Assembly (NCBI GenBank): GCA_013205405.1
Contig: JABMMZ010000051.1
Span: 1 to 32,182, forward strand
Reading direction: 5' to 3'
Source of the DNA: Bacteroidota bacterium
GTDB taxonomy: Bacteria; Bacteroidota; Bacteroidia; NS11-12g; UBA955
Length of the DNA stretch: 32,182 bases
The notes under the pieces were generated by a model, which ran no database searches, was not told the origin of the DNA, and saw only the letters and a list, made by a program, of their open reading frames with translations. Of this stretch, positions 9,501 to 17,996 are shown piece after piece; position 1 is the stretch's first letter, and each line of letters opens with the position of its first letter. The position numbers were made by a program, and so were the translations under genes.

Positions 9501-10200
9501 CTTCAGAAGGCAATGCTGTATTTACATAAATTGGTGTTTGAACAGTACCATTTATAGAATAACCAATATAATAATTTGAAACAGAATTTGTTCCTAAATT
9601 TATAACATTAAATTTTAATTTTTGGGTATTTATACAATCTTGCAATTCACCTAAGCTAGAAATAGCAATATCGTCAGTACCATATATTTTTAATACTTCT
9701 GCAATCATTCTTTGATTCGCATTTTGGTAATACCATTGACATATTTCTGTATTGATACCACCCCAATTAGGAGAAGAAACACAAGGACGAATAGAATAAG
9801 AAATACCACAATTACAAGTGTATTGATTAAGTGTTAATTCTATTGCTTCCGAGTAGCTACCACAATTATAATCATAACAATTACCTATTTGCCAATTTAG
9901 ACCATCACATGCTATTACAGTATTTGTACCATTATAAAGTGCGTCTGCAATTTGTCTAGTAGCATACTTATCTGTACAAGTTTTGCCTACCATGTCATAA
10001 GTTCCTTTGATAGTAATACTCATAAACCTATCGTTAGTAGTATCTAAAGAGCTTCTGAAAGAACCCCAATTATCAAATTGACTATCGCCACTGCAATAGC
10101 TAGTGGAATAATCAAATGTATCACTATAGGTAACTTTCTGTTGTGCAATACCAATTTGAATGCCAGCAGAAAAGAAGATAACAATTAATAATTTTTTCAT
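6511..10200 (-). CDS. Giant secreted PKD-repeat protein, T9SS type A tail (paralogue 2)
   Basis: 1229-aa predicted surface protein, a tandem paralogue of the 2652-6338 product with the same domain order. Sec signal peptide 1-19 (ending GIAQ); N-terminal domain with SQFDNWGSFRSSL and PNWGGINTEIC matching the paralogue; Ig-like domain (LLWYDVPTAGS); beta-sandwich-like region with GKKYGFYITTDP (GTTYGFYITVDP in the paralogue); six PKD-like modules (e.g. YIWNFGDYSALS, YYWNFGDGSSLEF); type A sorting tail (VDIYPNPANTSFNIKV ... SGIYTLQIKN). The N-terminal domain has more Cys and Tyr than in the paralogue (CYDYNCGSY). The start is the ATG at 10200, with a TATTTTTG box at 10218-10225 upstream. The T9SS tail implies export through the outer membrane and, for many such proteins, attachment to surface lipopolysaccharide; the ligand is unknown. 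Confidence 0.9.
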   Translation of the reverse strand: MKKLLIVIFFSAGIQIGIAQQKVTYSDTFDYSTSYCSGDSQFDNWGSFRSSLDTTNDRFMSITIKGTYDMVGKTCTDKYATRQIADALYNGTNTVIACDGLNWQIGNCYDYNCGSYSEAIELTLNQYTCNCGISYSIRPCVSSPNWGGINTEICQWYYQNANQRMIAEVLKIYGTDDIAISSLGELQDCINTQKLKFNVINLGTNSVSNYYIGYSINGTVQTPIYVNTALPSEEMALTLSPNYTFAANSSYSIKVWTYSPNGTSDSYIDNDTIYLNYNHTGSPSLPTAPNILICGKAIVKLSASGNASDSLLWYDVPTAGSIKGLGENFYTPFLTRTDTFYVEANRFKSTEKQFGTTFHNYTMISYDPNEFNGGMFNIEPISLIKVNGFKVQSLFNNPTPHYRVYVIEGGYNGYETDASAWTNIFDADLSTGATINTIPVDIVLEPGKKYGFYITTDPVSGEDIWVNYGNSSYTNADFKLTSDNFIYGLFGANGVYTPWSLDVECLYSTTCPSPSRKPVIVTISPKPSGAELITGSPFNGKYDLGFITSPDIVEVGNTITYEMSEPTNYYNTSYGINWEVTNVSVTNELGSAVSNSLYTFVNPDTGTGANAKFTLTPNSSVLDSNVFVKITYRDLGPFFCDTTITRIIHVASTPKPNFKFPSSICAGEGVLFENISTIHSGYMTYKWFFTANDSSDNKEPVYVFDNYGVYNVKLRATSKPYNIVKDTIIVVTVNEIPKVKFKVLNACEGNGVKFLNQTTVNVGTLNYIWNFGDYSALSTATNPTHPYAIAGGYKVTLEANSGGCIGQLTKNAYQFSKPIAKFTAPTAPVCSNVKAEFINNSSIALGEMGALWQFGDGNLSTDINITHLYASAAIYPVKLKMVSEFGCEDSMTKNVVIKPAPKVDFTPDKLCDLSPTIFKNNSTEFPGVNSAYTWTFDDATIQNTKNATKTWTGIGVKNINLKSVLTNGCSDNISKDVTVLLQAKANFEVRDICSGDFAVFSNKTQFSQGIPKYYWNFGDGSSLEFDYNPKHKYSNTSTNTFPVELVAEIVGGCNDTIKKFITVTEIPNCTFNTKSYFIASGLGYKFSPIISSNATYDWTFGEGGYSNQTSPIYMYLYDGNFKVKLVSTNAGGCKCESTQVLSVFPSSINSAKISGVDIYPNPANTSFNIKVNNQNITTIQLINSLGQIMFNSDFVESTKINTENLASGIYTLQIKNNGVNEIVKIIVTH

Positions 10201-10217
10201 AATATATTTATTTGTTG

Positions 10218-10225
10218 CAAAAATA
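10218..10225 (-). promoter_or_regulatory. Possible -7 box of the 6511-10200 gene
   Basis: TATTTTTG on the minus strand, 17 bp before the ATG at 10200, fits TAnnTTTG. No TTG is found 19-21 bp upstream; that place is taken by five ATTAA copies (10226-10250). So only half of the promoter consensus is present. Confidence 0.35.
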
Positions 10226-10273
10226 ATTAAATTAAATTAAATTAAATTAACATTTTAATCAACAAAATGTTAA
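10226..10273. repeat. ATTAA pentamer run and adjacent inverted repeat
   Basis: Five perfect tandem copies of ATTAA (10226-10250) run into a 10-bp perfect inverted repeat (TTAACATTTT 10247-10256, AAAATGTTAA 10264-10273, 7-base loop). This lies between the end of ffh and the start of the giant gene. It could be a weak AT-rich terminator for ffh or an upstream control site. There is no clear T tract, so the role is open. Confidence 0.5.
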
Positions 10274-10339
10274 TTTATCAACTAAAAAGAGAAAATTAAT
10301 CTAAAAATGACACTTATATGACATAATAGCTTAACTCTT

Positions 10340-11638
10340 TTATCTTTTTGATTTCATATTGTTCATATTTTTAATCATTTTACGCATTTCGGTAAATTGA
10401 GTTAAAAGTTTATTTAAATCTTGAATTGTTTTACCGCTGCCCTTTACAATTCTGTTTTTTCTAGATGCCGAAAGCATATCTGGCGTCATTCTTTCTTGAG
10501 GGGTCATAGATTGTATCATAGCTTCAATACCTTTAAAAGCATTATCGTCTATATCTAAGTCTTTTACTTTATTTCCAACTCCTGGAATCATGGCCATAAG
10601 GTCTTTCAAATTTCCCATTTTTTTTATCTGTTGCAGTTGAGTTAAAAAATCTTCAAAATCAAAATTATTTTTACTTAATTTCTTATTTAATCTCGCTGCT
10701 TCTTGCTCATCATAAACACTTTGAGCTCTTTCTACCAAACTTACCACATCTCCCATACCAAGAATACGGCTGGCCATTCTATCTGGGTAAAAAATATCGA
10801 GCGCTTCTAATTTTTCACCATTGCTAATAAATTTTATTGGTTTATTAACTACTGTTTTAATAGATAAAGCGGCACCACCTCTAGTATCACCGTCCATTTT
10901 AGTTAAAACTACTCCATCAAAGTCCAATCTATCATTAAAATTTTTAGCAGTATTTACAGCATCTTGACCTGTCATACCATCTACTACAAACAATATTTCT
11001 GAAGGTTTTACAGCTTGTTTGATGCTGTATATTTCTTCCATCATTTGCTCGTCTATACTTAAACGTCCTGCAGTATCTATAATAATTACGTTATGATTTG
11101 TATCTTTTGCATATTGAATAGCATTTTTAGCTATGTCTATAGGGTTTTTATTTTCTAATTCTGTATAAACATTTACACTGATACTTTCTCCTAAAACCAT
11201 TAACTGATTTATTGCCGCAGGACGGTATACATCACACGCTACCAAAAGTGGATTTCTTCCTTTGGATTTTATAAACTTTGCTAATTTCCCTGAAAATGTT
11301 GTTTTACCAGAACCTTGCAAACCAGCTATTAATATAATAGCTGGAGAGCCAATAAAATTAATTTCTTTTTGCTCACCACCAAGTAGTTTTACTAATTCAT
11401 CATTAATTACTTTAGTTAATAATTGGCCTGGAGACACGCTAGTTAAAACATTAAGTCCTAATACTTTTTTCTTTACATCTTCAGTAAAGTCTTTAGCTAT
11501 CTTATAATTAACATCGGCATCTACAAGTGCGCGCCTTATTTCTTTTAAAGTTTCAGCAACATTTATTTCAGATATTCTTCCTTGTCCTTTAATATTTTTA
11601 AAGGCTTTCTCTATTTTTAAACTTAAATTTTCAAACAT
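10340..11638 (-). CDS. ffh: Signal recognition particle protein Ffh
   Basis: GTPase that binds signal sequences together with SRP RNA and delivers ribosomes to the receptor FtsY for cotranslational membrane insertion. 432 aa. N domain about 1-95; G domain with the P-loop GLQGSGKTTFSGKLA (near residue 107), DTAGRLSID, and TKMDGDTRGGAA; C-terminal M domain (about 300-432) with MIPGVGNKVKDL, TPQERMTPDML, SRKNRIVKGSG and a methionine-rich end (MRKMIKNMNNMKSKR). All SRP54 motifs are intact and the length is near that of other Ffh proteins. It starts at the ATG at 11638 and has its own promoter whose -33 element lies inside the 3' end of the preceding gene. Confidence 0.98.
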   Translation of the reverse strand: MFENLSLKIEKAFKNIKGQGRISEINVAETLKEIRRALVDADVNYKIAKDFTEDVKKKVLGLNVLTSVSPGQLLTKVINDELVKLLGGEQKEINFIGSPAIILIAGLQGSGKTTFSGKLAKFIKSKGRNPLLVACDVYRPAAINQLMVLGESISVNVYTELENKNPIDIAKNAIQYAKDTNHNVIIIDTAGRLSIDEQMMEEIYSIKQAVKPSEILFVVDGMTGQDAVNTAKNFNDRLDFDGVVLTKMDGDTRGGAALSIKTVVNKPIKFISNGEKLEALDIFYPDRMASRILGMGDVVSLVERAQSVYDEQEAARLNKKLSKNNFDFEDFLTQLQQIKKMGNLKDLMAMIPGVGNKVKDLDIDDNAFKGIEAMIQSMTPQERMTPDMLSASRKNRIVKGSGKTIQDLNKLLTQFTEMRKMIKNMNNMKSKR

Positions 11639-11680
11639 TTTTTATTGAAGTTCCTTTAATTATTTTTTTTAAAAGGACTG

Positions 11681-11710
11681 CAAAAATAGGATAAGTATTG
11701 CTTATCGCAA
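11681..11710 (-). promoter_or_regulatory. Promoter of ffh
   Basis: On the minus strand, TTG (11710-11708), a 19-base spacer and TATTTTTG (11688-11681) match the Bacteroidota -33/-7 consensus exactly. The -33 element lies within the last codons of the 11702-16621 gene, so ffh can be transcribed independently of it. The expected leader is about 36 nt. Confidence 0.75.
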
Positions 11711-14700
11711 AAGGGTAAGTACACCTTCTAGGTTAAAATTTTTAACCCCATCTAATCCTAGCGCTTTTATTTTATAAACATAATGGCCCTCCTGACAAGG
11801 TTTATCTTTGTAATTGCCATCCCAGCCTACTGTCGCATCGCTTGTTTCAAAAACCATTTCTCCCCATCTATTAAATATTTGTAGATTGTAATCTAAAATA
11901 GGATTGCCTGTATTATTAAAAATAAGAACTGCTCGCGGAATAAATACTTCGTTATATCCGTTTCTATTGGGTGAAAACACATTTGGAACCCATAATTGAG
12001 GCTCTGAAACCATACAGACTATATTGGAAAAGCTTTCAATAGTTTGTCCTAGTGTATCTTTGATAGCTCTAATTTTAAAACATAAAGAATCGTTTAATTT
12101 AGAATCTAAATAATCAAAATCATATACTTTTTTGCTGCTGTCTACAAAAGCTAAATATTGAAAAGTTCCATTTTGTCTTATAAAAATTTGGTACTGTTTA
12201 ACTCCACTGTGCCATTTAGCATATGGTGTCCATCTTATTTGAGCAACATAATTTATACTCTGCCCTGTCAATAGAATAGTTTTACTTATGCTACTAGGTT
12301 GTGTCAAATTTCCGCAGTGATCTTCGGCTCTAATAGTGTATGTATATGACTCCCTATTAGTAAATACATCTAGTTTATCATCTATAAAACCTGCAGAATC
12401 AGAATATGCATAATAATCGTCTAAACTTGTACCTTGATAATATCTTGATATAATATATCTTCTTACATTTTTAACCCCTGTGTAAGGTTGCCATTTGGTA
12501 TAAGTATTACTAAAAGAATTTACAGATGTGGATATTGGTATTACTGGAATTGATGGCTTAATATATTTTGGAGTTTTACACGCCTCATTACTTAAAGATT
12601 TCCAAATACCATTTTTTTGCAATGCTTCGATATAATAACAGTATACATTCGGACAAAGACTATCATCTACATAAAAAGTATTTACTGTAGAATCTAATAA
12701 TTTATAGGGGCCACTTCCTATTTTTCTATAAATTCTATATCTTTCTACACCTTTTAAAGCTCCTTTATCCCAACCATTATAGGCCAACCAAGCTAAATTT
12801 AGTTTATTAATTCCTGTATCTATTACTGTTAAAAGCATTGTACAATGTGCTTGTAAAGGGGCTCCTTGAATATTACAATTGTCAGTTATATTGATGGTAT
12901 AACAATGGCTTAAATTATTGACATCTAAACCCGAATTAACAATATACGAGGTATCCTTAACATTGGTGGAAGTAAAAAAATTTGTAAAGCCAGAAAAATC
13001 TCTGTATAAATTATAAGATGAAAATCTAGAATACTTAGACTTTGGCCAATTTATTAATACATCTGAATTGTTACTAACAGATACATAATTAATTGGATCT
13101 GATTTAGGACCAATAGTATCATATAAATATATTAATTTATTAAATGTATCGAGACAGTTATGTATATCTACAACAACTAGGCTAACTTGATTGACTAAAA
13201 TATTTTGAAAATTAAATACAGGATTCTGCTTTGTTGAAGAATCTTTATTTGAATTCGGATTGCCAAAATCCCAATTCCATTTCTTAATATCAAGATTTGA
13301 AGGTGCATTATTAGCGGTAAAACTTACTGAATTATTATAACAAATTGTATCTAAATTAGAAGTTACAGTTACATTTGGCTGAGCGTATGATTTAATAAAT
13401 ACTGTATTTCTTAAGGTATCTTCGCAACCATTTGAAGCTTTAGCTATTAACACTGGTTTAAAATCTCCAACTGGGTAATAAAATTTAGGAAATGCTGTTA
13501 AATTATCAATTTTGCCATCTCCATCAAAATCCCATTTATAGGAAACTGCGCCAACTGTTAAGTTTCTAAATGAAACTAATAATTGCGCACAACCAGTATC
13601 ATTATTTACAGAAAAATTAACTTCAGGAGAGCGAAGCACAGTTACTGAATCTGAAGGAACAAAAGACACTAAACATCCAAACGAATCAATTACCGATAAT
13701 CTGGTTTTAAATACTTGAGAAGATAAAGATCTGTCATTTATTTTATAGATATGGGTGTTTAAATTTATTGAATCTAAGACACTTCCATCACCATATTCCA
13801 TAAAAAACCGTTTGTAGTATAAACTTTGATTATTGAATTTAACTTTTAACTTTTCGCAACCTATAAAATTAGTTAATGAAAATTTAGGAATTGGACCAAT
13901 CACTTTTATATAACCTTTCTTTTCAAGCGTATCATTACATCCATTTCCGGCTACTATTAATTTAACATCACTGCCAATAGGCCCTGTATTTTTATTATAC
14001 AAATGACTAAATGTAGATAAATTATTAACTATTGAATCACCATCTCCTAAATACCATTTGTAATTAAATATATCGGGGCTAGTAATAGCGCTTACCGAAG
14101 CAATAATAGGTGCACAAAAATTAAAAGTATCCATACTAGTAAAACGCGCACGGATATCATTGACAATAACAGTGCTTAAAAAAGTATCTGTACATTGCCC
14201 CTTTCCGTAAGCCACTATGCCAACTTTAAAAGTACCTTTTTGCGTAAATAATATGTCAATATTTTTAGTAGTGTCCGATGGTAAAATATTGAATCCGTTA
14301 ATAGAATCTTTGATAAACCATTTAAAAGCAATTGCATCTGGATCAGAATTATTGGTGAATTTAATTTTTTTAGCAACACAACCATATGTGGCTGAATAAA
14401 AACCTGCTTTTACCCCCGAATTTATTTGTCCTACAAAGAATGAATCATTGCATCCCGATGGGTGATAATAACTAAATCTAAAGCTAAAATATCCTGGTTT
14501 TTTGACTAATACATTACTTATTAAATTGTTTCTTTTAGCTATTGTTAAAGTATTGGTATCGTTAAATTGAGTCCAATTTGTAAGAATTGGATTTGTACTA
14601 TTATTTTTTAAATTAAATGACTGAAGTTGTTTTGCATTTACAGAACTTACAAAAGGATTACAGCCTTTTACAGGGTCAACAAACATTTGATATCTAGCCC

Positions 14701-16621
14701 CACTCACCCAAATTTGTGTTTTCAATTTAAAAGTATCAAAGCATGAATTTAGTTTACTAAAAGTAATATACGTTATAGAATATTTTCCTGGCCATAAACC
14801 TGAAGGGAAAACAGAATCTCCCAATAGTCTAAAGTTGAAATTTGCACTATCTTTATGTTGAATTAACCATACATGCCAGTAATTTTTATAATAGGTAGAA
14901 TCTTTGTATTTTACTTTTAATCTTGAATATTGAGTTGTGCAAATATTGGTATCCTTTAGCTCAAAACTTGGCTTAGGCGGCTGCACTTGTATTCTTTTTA
15001 TGTAAGTAATGGAATCTTTACAACCCACTTTGTTGTAAGCTGCTAATTTTACAGTATAATTTCCAGTATCGACATACTTTACTTTTGGGTTTCTAACTGT
15101 ATCTCTGGCCAATATTGTATTATTCAATTTATAAAATGTCCATTGGTATAAATTAGCTGATTTTGAAGACCCAACTGGTGTAGAATTAGTAAAATTAACT
15201 ATATCTCCAGGACATGCGGGATTAGGATCCCAAGTAAATTGAGGTTTGATGTTTACTATTTCAATTGCTGTTTTTTGAATAATGGTATCAACACAGCCAT
15301 TGCTTCCTGTTGCTATAAGCCTAACTGTATATTTTCCCTTCGCATTAAGGATAACTTTAAAAGGATTAGCTGTTGAATTTTGAATACTATTTGTAGCCGT
15401 GTCATAATACAAGTCCCAACGCTGGCTTAGTCCAATTCCGCTTCCTACCAATGAAGAATTATAACCGAGGAAAGTATCTGGTAACGCGCATCCTTTATTT
15501 GTTGCAAAAGCCATTAAAGCTATAGGTCCTGAAACTGAAACATTATTACTGTACTTTCTTTCAGAAATACAACCATTAATATCATCTGTAATAGAAAATG
15601 AATAACTCCCTAATGCATTAAACTTAATCACTTTTGTGTGAGGCAAATTTTGATTAAATACATAATTGGCAGGCGCAATTACAACAGTTGGATTAGCTGA
15701 ACGTGAATTATTTAGATTTAATGTAAGTAGCTCTCCACCACATAAACTAGTTTTACTAAAAGTATTATTTAAGATTAAACTATCAGCATACATTAAATAA
15801 TTATTTTTTCTTAAGGAATAAACGCACCCTTTTTTTGTTGTTACTCTCAAGGTAATATCAAATGAATCTTTAGTATTAAAGATAATATTTTTAGGATTTT
15901 TTAAAACTGAAGTACCCGGAACACCATTCTGGAAAGTCCAATTCCAAGATGCAATATTATTGGTTAGCGAATCGGTGGTATTTGTAAAATTAACTGACTT
16001 AGGAATACAACCAGTAAGTTTATCAGCCATAAAATTTATATTCACATTGTCAGAAACAAAAACAACACTGTCAATTGTTTTTTTTGCATTGCACCCAAAA
16101 CTATCTTTCAAAAAAATAGTAGCATTTTTAAAACCAGATGGATAAGTGTATAATACTTTGAAATTTTTAGGTGTGTTTTTATATAAAGTATTATTTAAAA
16201 GCCAATCTCTTGTTTTTGATTTTGAAGTGTTGTCGGTTAATATTACACTATCGTTGCCTGAACAAACAATCGATTTGGATACATTTATTTTAACAATTGG
16301 CGATGCATAAGCTTGCATAAAATTGGTTTTAGTAATAGTGCAAGTAGAAGCATCTTTATAGGTCATTCTTACAATAATGGTGTAATTTCCTGAGGCGGTA
16401 AATAAATTGGTGTAATTACTATCGGCACTTATATATCCGCTGCCAAGATTCCACTCAAAAGTAGTACCAGTAGGAAAATTATTCATTTTAAATTTTACTA
16501 TTTGAGGAATACAAATTACAGTGTCATCAGAAGATAAGTTGGCTGTTCCGCATTGTGCATGAGAATTGGAAGCAATCAAAATTGCACAAATTATAAACGC
16601 TATTTTAAAGATTTTATTCAA
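11702..16621 (-). CDS. Giant secreted PKD/FnIII protein, T9SS type B (gliding-motility-associated) tail
   Basis: 1639-aa predicted surface protein. A signal peptide (about 1-22, ending SHAQ) is followed by about 13 PKD/Ig-like modules (roughly 25-1150). Most begin with a conserved Cys-containing strand (CIPQIVKFKM, CIPKSVNFTN, CPGDIVNFTN, CAQLLVSFRN), and one contains WDFDGDGKID. Next come about four FnIII-like segments (1160-1540; YNLYRDFSG, ERYRIYRKIG, RRYIISRYYQG, KQYQIFIRQNG). The last 95 residues form a type B T9SS domain (PNVFSPNRNGYNEVFIPR, YNLQIFNRWGEMVFET, GWDGNYKDKPCQEGHYVYKI). The start is a TTG at 16621; no ATG precedes the signal peptide and a strong promoter sits just upstream. 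Proteins of this form are common in Bacteroidota as adhesins; a role in motility is not shown by the tail itself. Confidence 0.93.
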   Translation of the reverse strand: MNKIFKIAFIICAILIASNSHAQCGTANLSSDDTVICIPQIVKFKMNNFPTGTTFEWNLGSGYISADSNYTNLFTASGNYTIIVRMTYKDASTCTITKTNFMQAYASPIVKINVSKSIVCSGNDSVILTDNTSKSKTRDWLLNNTLYKNTPKNFKVLYTYPSGFKNATIFLKDSFGCNAKKTIDSVVFVSDNVNINFMADKLTGCIPKSVNFTNTTDSLTNNIASWNWTFQNGVPGTSVLKNPKNIIFNTKDSFDITLRVTTKKGCVYSLRKNNYLMYADSLILNNTFSKTSLCGGELLTLNLNNSRSANPTVVIAPANYVFNQNLPHTKVIKFNALGSYSFSITDDINGCISERKYSNNVSVSGPIALMAFATNKGCALPDTFLGYNSSLVGSGIGLSQRWDLYYDTATNSIQNSTANPFKVILNAKGKYTVRLIATGSNGCVDTIIQKTAIEIVNIKPQFTWDPNPACPGDIVNFTNSTPVGSSKSANLYQWTFYKLNNTILARDTVRNPKVKYVDTGNYTVKLAAYNKVGCKDSITYIKRIQVQPPKPSFELKDTNICTTQYSRLKVKYKDSTYYKNYWHVWLIQHKDSANFNFRLLGDSVFPSGLWPGKYSITYITFSKLNSCFDTFKLKTQIWVSGARYQMFVDPVKGCNPFVSSVNAKQLQSFNLKNNSTNPILTNWTQFNDTNTLTIAKRNNLISNVLVKKPGYFSFRFSYYHPSGCNDSFFVGQINSGVKAGFYSATYGCVAKKIKFTNNSDPDAIAFKWFIKDSINGFNILPSDTTKNIDILFTQKGTFKVGIVAYGKGQCTDTFLSTVIVNDIRARFTSMDTFNFCAPIIASVSAITSPDIFNYKWYLGDGDSIVNNLSTFSHLYNKNTGPIGSDVKLIVAGNGCNDTLEKKGYIKVIGPIPKFSLTNFIGCEKLKVKFNNQSLYYKRFFMEYGDGSVLDSINLNTHIYKINDRSLSSQVFKTRLSVIDSFGCLVSFVPSDSVTVLRSPEVNFSVNNDTGCAQLLVSFRNLTVGAVSYKWDFDGDGKIDNLTAFPKFYYPVGDFKPVLIAKASNGCEDTLRNTVFIKSYAQPNVTVTSNLDTICYNNSVSFTANNAPSNLDIKKWNWDFGNPNSNKDSSTKQNPVFNFQNILVNQVSLVVVDIHNCLDTFNKLIYLYDTIGPKSDPINYVSVSNNSDVLINWPKSKYSRFSSYNLYRDFSGFTNFFTSTNVKDTSYIVNSGLDVNNLSHCYTINITDNCNIQGAPLQAHCTMLLTVIDTGINKLNLAWLAYNGWDKGALKGVERYRIYRKIGSGPYKLLDSTVNTFYVDDSLCPNVYCYYIEALQKNGIWKSLSNEACKTPKYIKPSIPVIPISTSVNSFSNTYTKWQPYTGVKNVRRYIISRYYQGTSLDDYYAYSDSAGFIDDKLDVFTNRESYTYTIRAEDHCGNLTQPSSISKTILLTGQSINYVAQIRWTPYAKWHSGVKQYQIFIRQNGTFQYLAFVDSSKKVYDFDYLDSKLNDSLCFKIRAIKDTLGQTIESFSNIVCMVSEPQLWVPNVFSPNRNGYNEVFIPRAVLIFNNTGNPILDYNLQIFNRWGEMVFETSDATVGWDGNYKDKPCQEGHYVYKIKALGLDGVKNFNLEGVLTLLR

Positions 16622-16632
16622 TATACAGCTAG

Positions 16633-16662
16633 CAAAAATAGTTTTTTATAACAGATTTGCAA
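16633..16662 (-). promoter_or_regulatory. Promoter of the type B T9SS giant gene
   Basis: TTG (16662-16660), a 19-base spacer and TATTTTTG (16640-16633) on the minus strand match the consensus exactly, with the same spacing as the ffh promoter. The -7 box ends 11 bp before the TTG start codon, so the leader would be only a few nucleotides long. Confidence 0.72.
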
Positions 16663-16671
16663 TAATTTGAT

Positions 16672-16679
16672 TAGGTTTG
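16672..16679 (+). promoter_or_regulatory. Possible -7 box of the TPR lipoprotein gene
   Basis: TAGGTTTG on the plus strand, 24 bp before the ATG at 16704, matches TAnnTTTG. There is no TTG at the preferred 19-21 bp spacing; a TTTG at 16656-16659 is too close. It overlaps the upstream side of the divergent minus-strand promoter region. Confidence 0.35.
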
Positions 16680-16703
16680 TAACCAAATTAATTTAACATC
16701 ATT

Positions 16704-17405
16704 ATGTACAGACACATATTTTTCCTTTTAGTTGCCTCAATCACTTTATTTTCTTGCAAAAACAATTCAAATACTACCAATAATTGGGAAAAAGTATATA
16801 CCAATGCTTATAAAAATCACGACTATCAAACTGCTATAGTGGCTCTTAATAATTTAATATTAACCGATTCTTCGAATGCCCAATACATTGATTCTTTAGC
16901 TTTTTATTATTTAAAAAAGTCAGATAATTATGTTGGTGGCAAAGTAATGATGGAAAAAGGATTATCGATAAATAAAGACAATTTACTTTTAATGGAATTT
17001 AAAAGTATGTTTTTAATGCAGGAAACCAAAAATCTAGAAGCAAGAGAAATATTAGCGAGAGCTTATGAATTATCAAAAAAGAATAAATTTAATTACATGA
17101 TAGCTACCTCTTATGTTACTGCACCCGATGCAGACGAGGCAAGTTTTAAAGAGTTTATGAAAATAATAAATAATATTCTTTACAGCCCTTCAGTACCAAA
17201 AGAAATGGTAGAGGCTAACTCCCCAGAAGTGGGTCCACAAGTAGTTGAACTTAAAGCTTTGTGCTATTTAACAAAAGCCAAACTTTTTTTAGGAATGGGA
17301 AATAAAGCATTGGTAATTTCTCAAATAGATTCTGCACTAATGATTCAACCGAATTATGCAGAAGCTAATTACTACAAAGAAAAATTATTACAAAAAGTCC
17401 AATAA
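16704..17405 (+). CDS. TPR-repeat lipoprotein
   Basis: 233-aa predicted lipoprotein of unknown function. The signal peptide ends in a lipobox LFSC with the lipidated Cys at residue 18, so the mature protein is anchored to a membrane, probably the outer membrane. The mature part is helical with tetratricopeptide-like pairs: AYKNHDYQTAIVALNNLI (about 35-52), then EKGLSINKDNLLLMEFKS, EAREILARAYELSKKN and a last one with SQIDSALMIQPNYAEANYYKE (about 205-225). TPR proteins usually act as protein-binding scaffolds. It stands alone: divergent from the giant type B gene and convergent with the cobalamin adenosyltransferase, with only 4 bp between the two stops and no visible terminator hairpin. Confidence 0.85.
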   Translation: MYRHIFFLLVASITLFSCKNNSNTTNNWEKVYTNAYKNHDYQTAIVALNNLILTDSSNAQYIDSLAFYYLKKSDNYVGGKVMMEKGLSINKDNLLLMEFKSMFLMQETKNLEAREILARAYELSKKNKFNYMIATSYVTAPDADEASFKEFMKIINNILYSPSVPKEMVEANSPEVGPQVVELKALCYLTKAKLFLGMGNKALVISQIDSALMIQPNYAEANYYKEKLLQKVQ

Positions 17406-17409
17406 TAAA

Positions 17410-17955
17410 TTATTTTCTTGGATGCCATTCTACCTCAGGCACATGTTGAATAAATGCTGTATATCTTCCTAAAACAAATAAGTAATCTGACAACCTGTTT
17501 AGATAGATAATCACTTCTTCTTTAATTTCTTCATTTGCAGAGAGATTAACTACTAAGCGCTCTGCCCTTCGGCAAATACAGCGTGCGACATGACAATGAG
17601 ATATTTCTATACTTCCTGCTGGCAATATAAAGGCTCTAAGTTCGGGCAATTCTTCATTCATTTTATCTATGGCGTTCTCTAAAAGTTCTATGTCTTCAGT
17701 GTGCAAATCTGGCACTATCATTTTACTTTCTGGAGCAGAGGCTAATAAACTGCCAATTGTAAAAAGTCTATCTTGCACTTCTGATAAAACACTTTTATTC
17801 AAATTATCCGTTGTAAACGATCTAAGAATACCAATATAAGAATTTAATTCATCAGTGGTTCCATAAGCATCTATTCTAATATGATACTTAGCTACTCTTT
17901 TTCCACCTATTAGAGATGTTTCGCCTTTGTCTCCTCTTTTAGTATATATTTTCAT
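17410..17955 (-). CDS. Cob(I)yrinic acid a,c-diamide adenosyltransferase, PduO type
   Basis: Transfers the 5'-deoxyadenosyl group of ATP to reduced cob(I)alamin to make adenosylcobalamin. At 181 aa it is normal for the PduO/MMAB family. Family motifs are the N-terminal ATP-binding stretch KIYTKRGDKGETSLIGGKRV, the segment YGTTDELNSYIGILRS, and the helix SHCHVARCICRRAERLVV followed by YLNRLSDYLFVLGRY. The start is the ATG at 17955. No B12-dependent enzyme, such as methylmalonyl-CoA mutase, lies in the window. It is divergent from the TonB-family gene, with a long inverted repeat between the two starts. Confidence 0.95.
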   Translation of the reverse strand: MKIYTKRGDKGETSLIGGKRVAKYHIRIDAYGTTDELNSYIGILRSFTTDNLNKSVLSEVQDRLFTIGSLLASAPESKMIVPDLHTEDIELLENAIDKMNEELPELRAFILPAGSIEISHCHVARCICRRAERLVVNLSANEEIKEEVIIYLNRLSDYLFVLGRYTAFIQHVPEVEWHPRK

Positions 17956-17996
17956 AGTGAATATTAATTGTGCAAATTAAACCCAAATTAGTCTAA

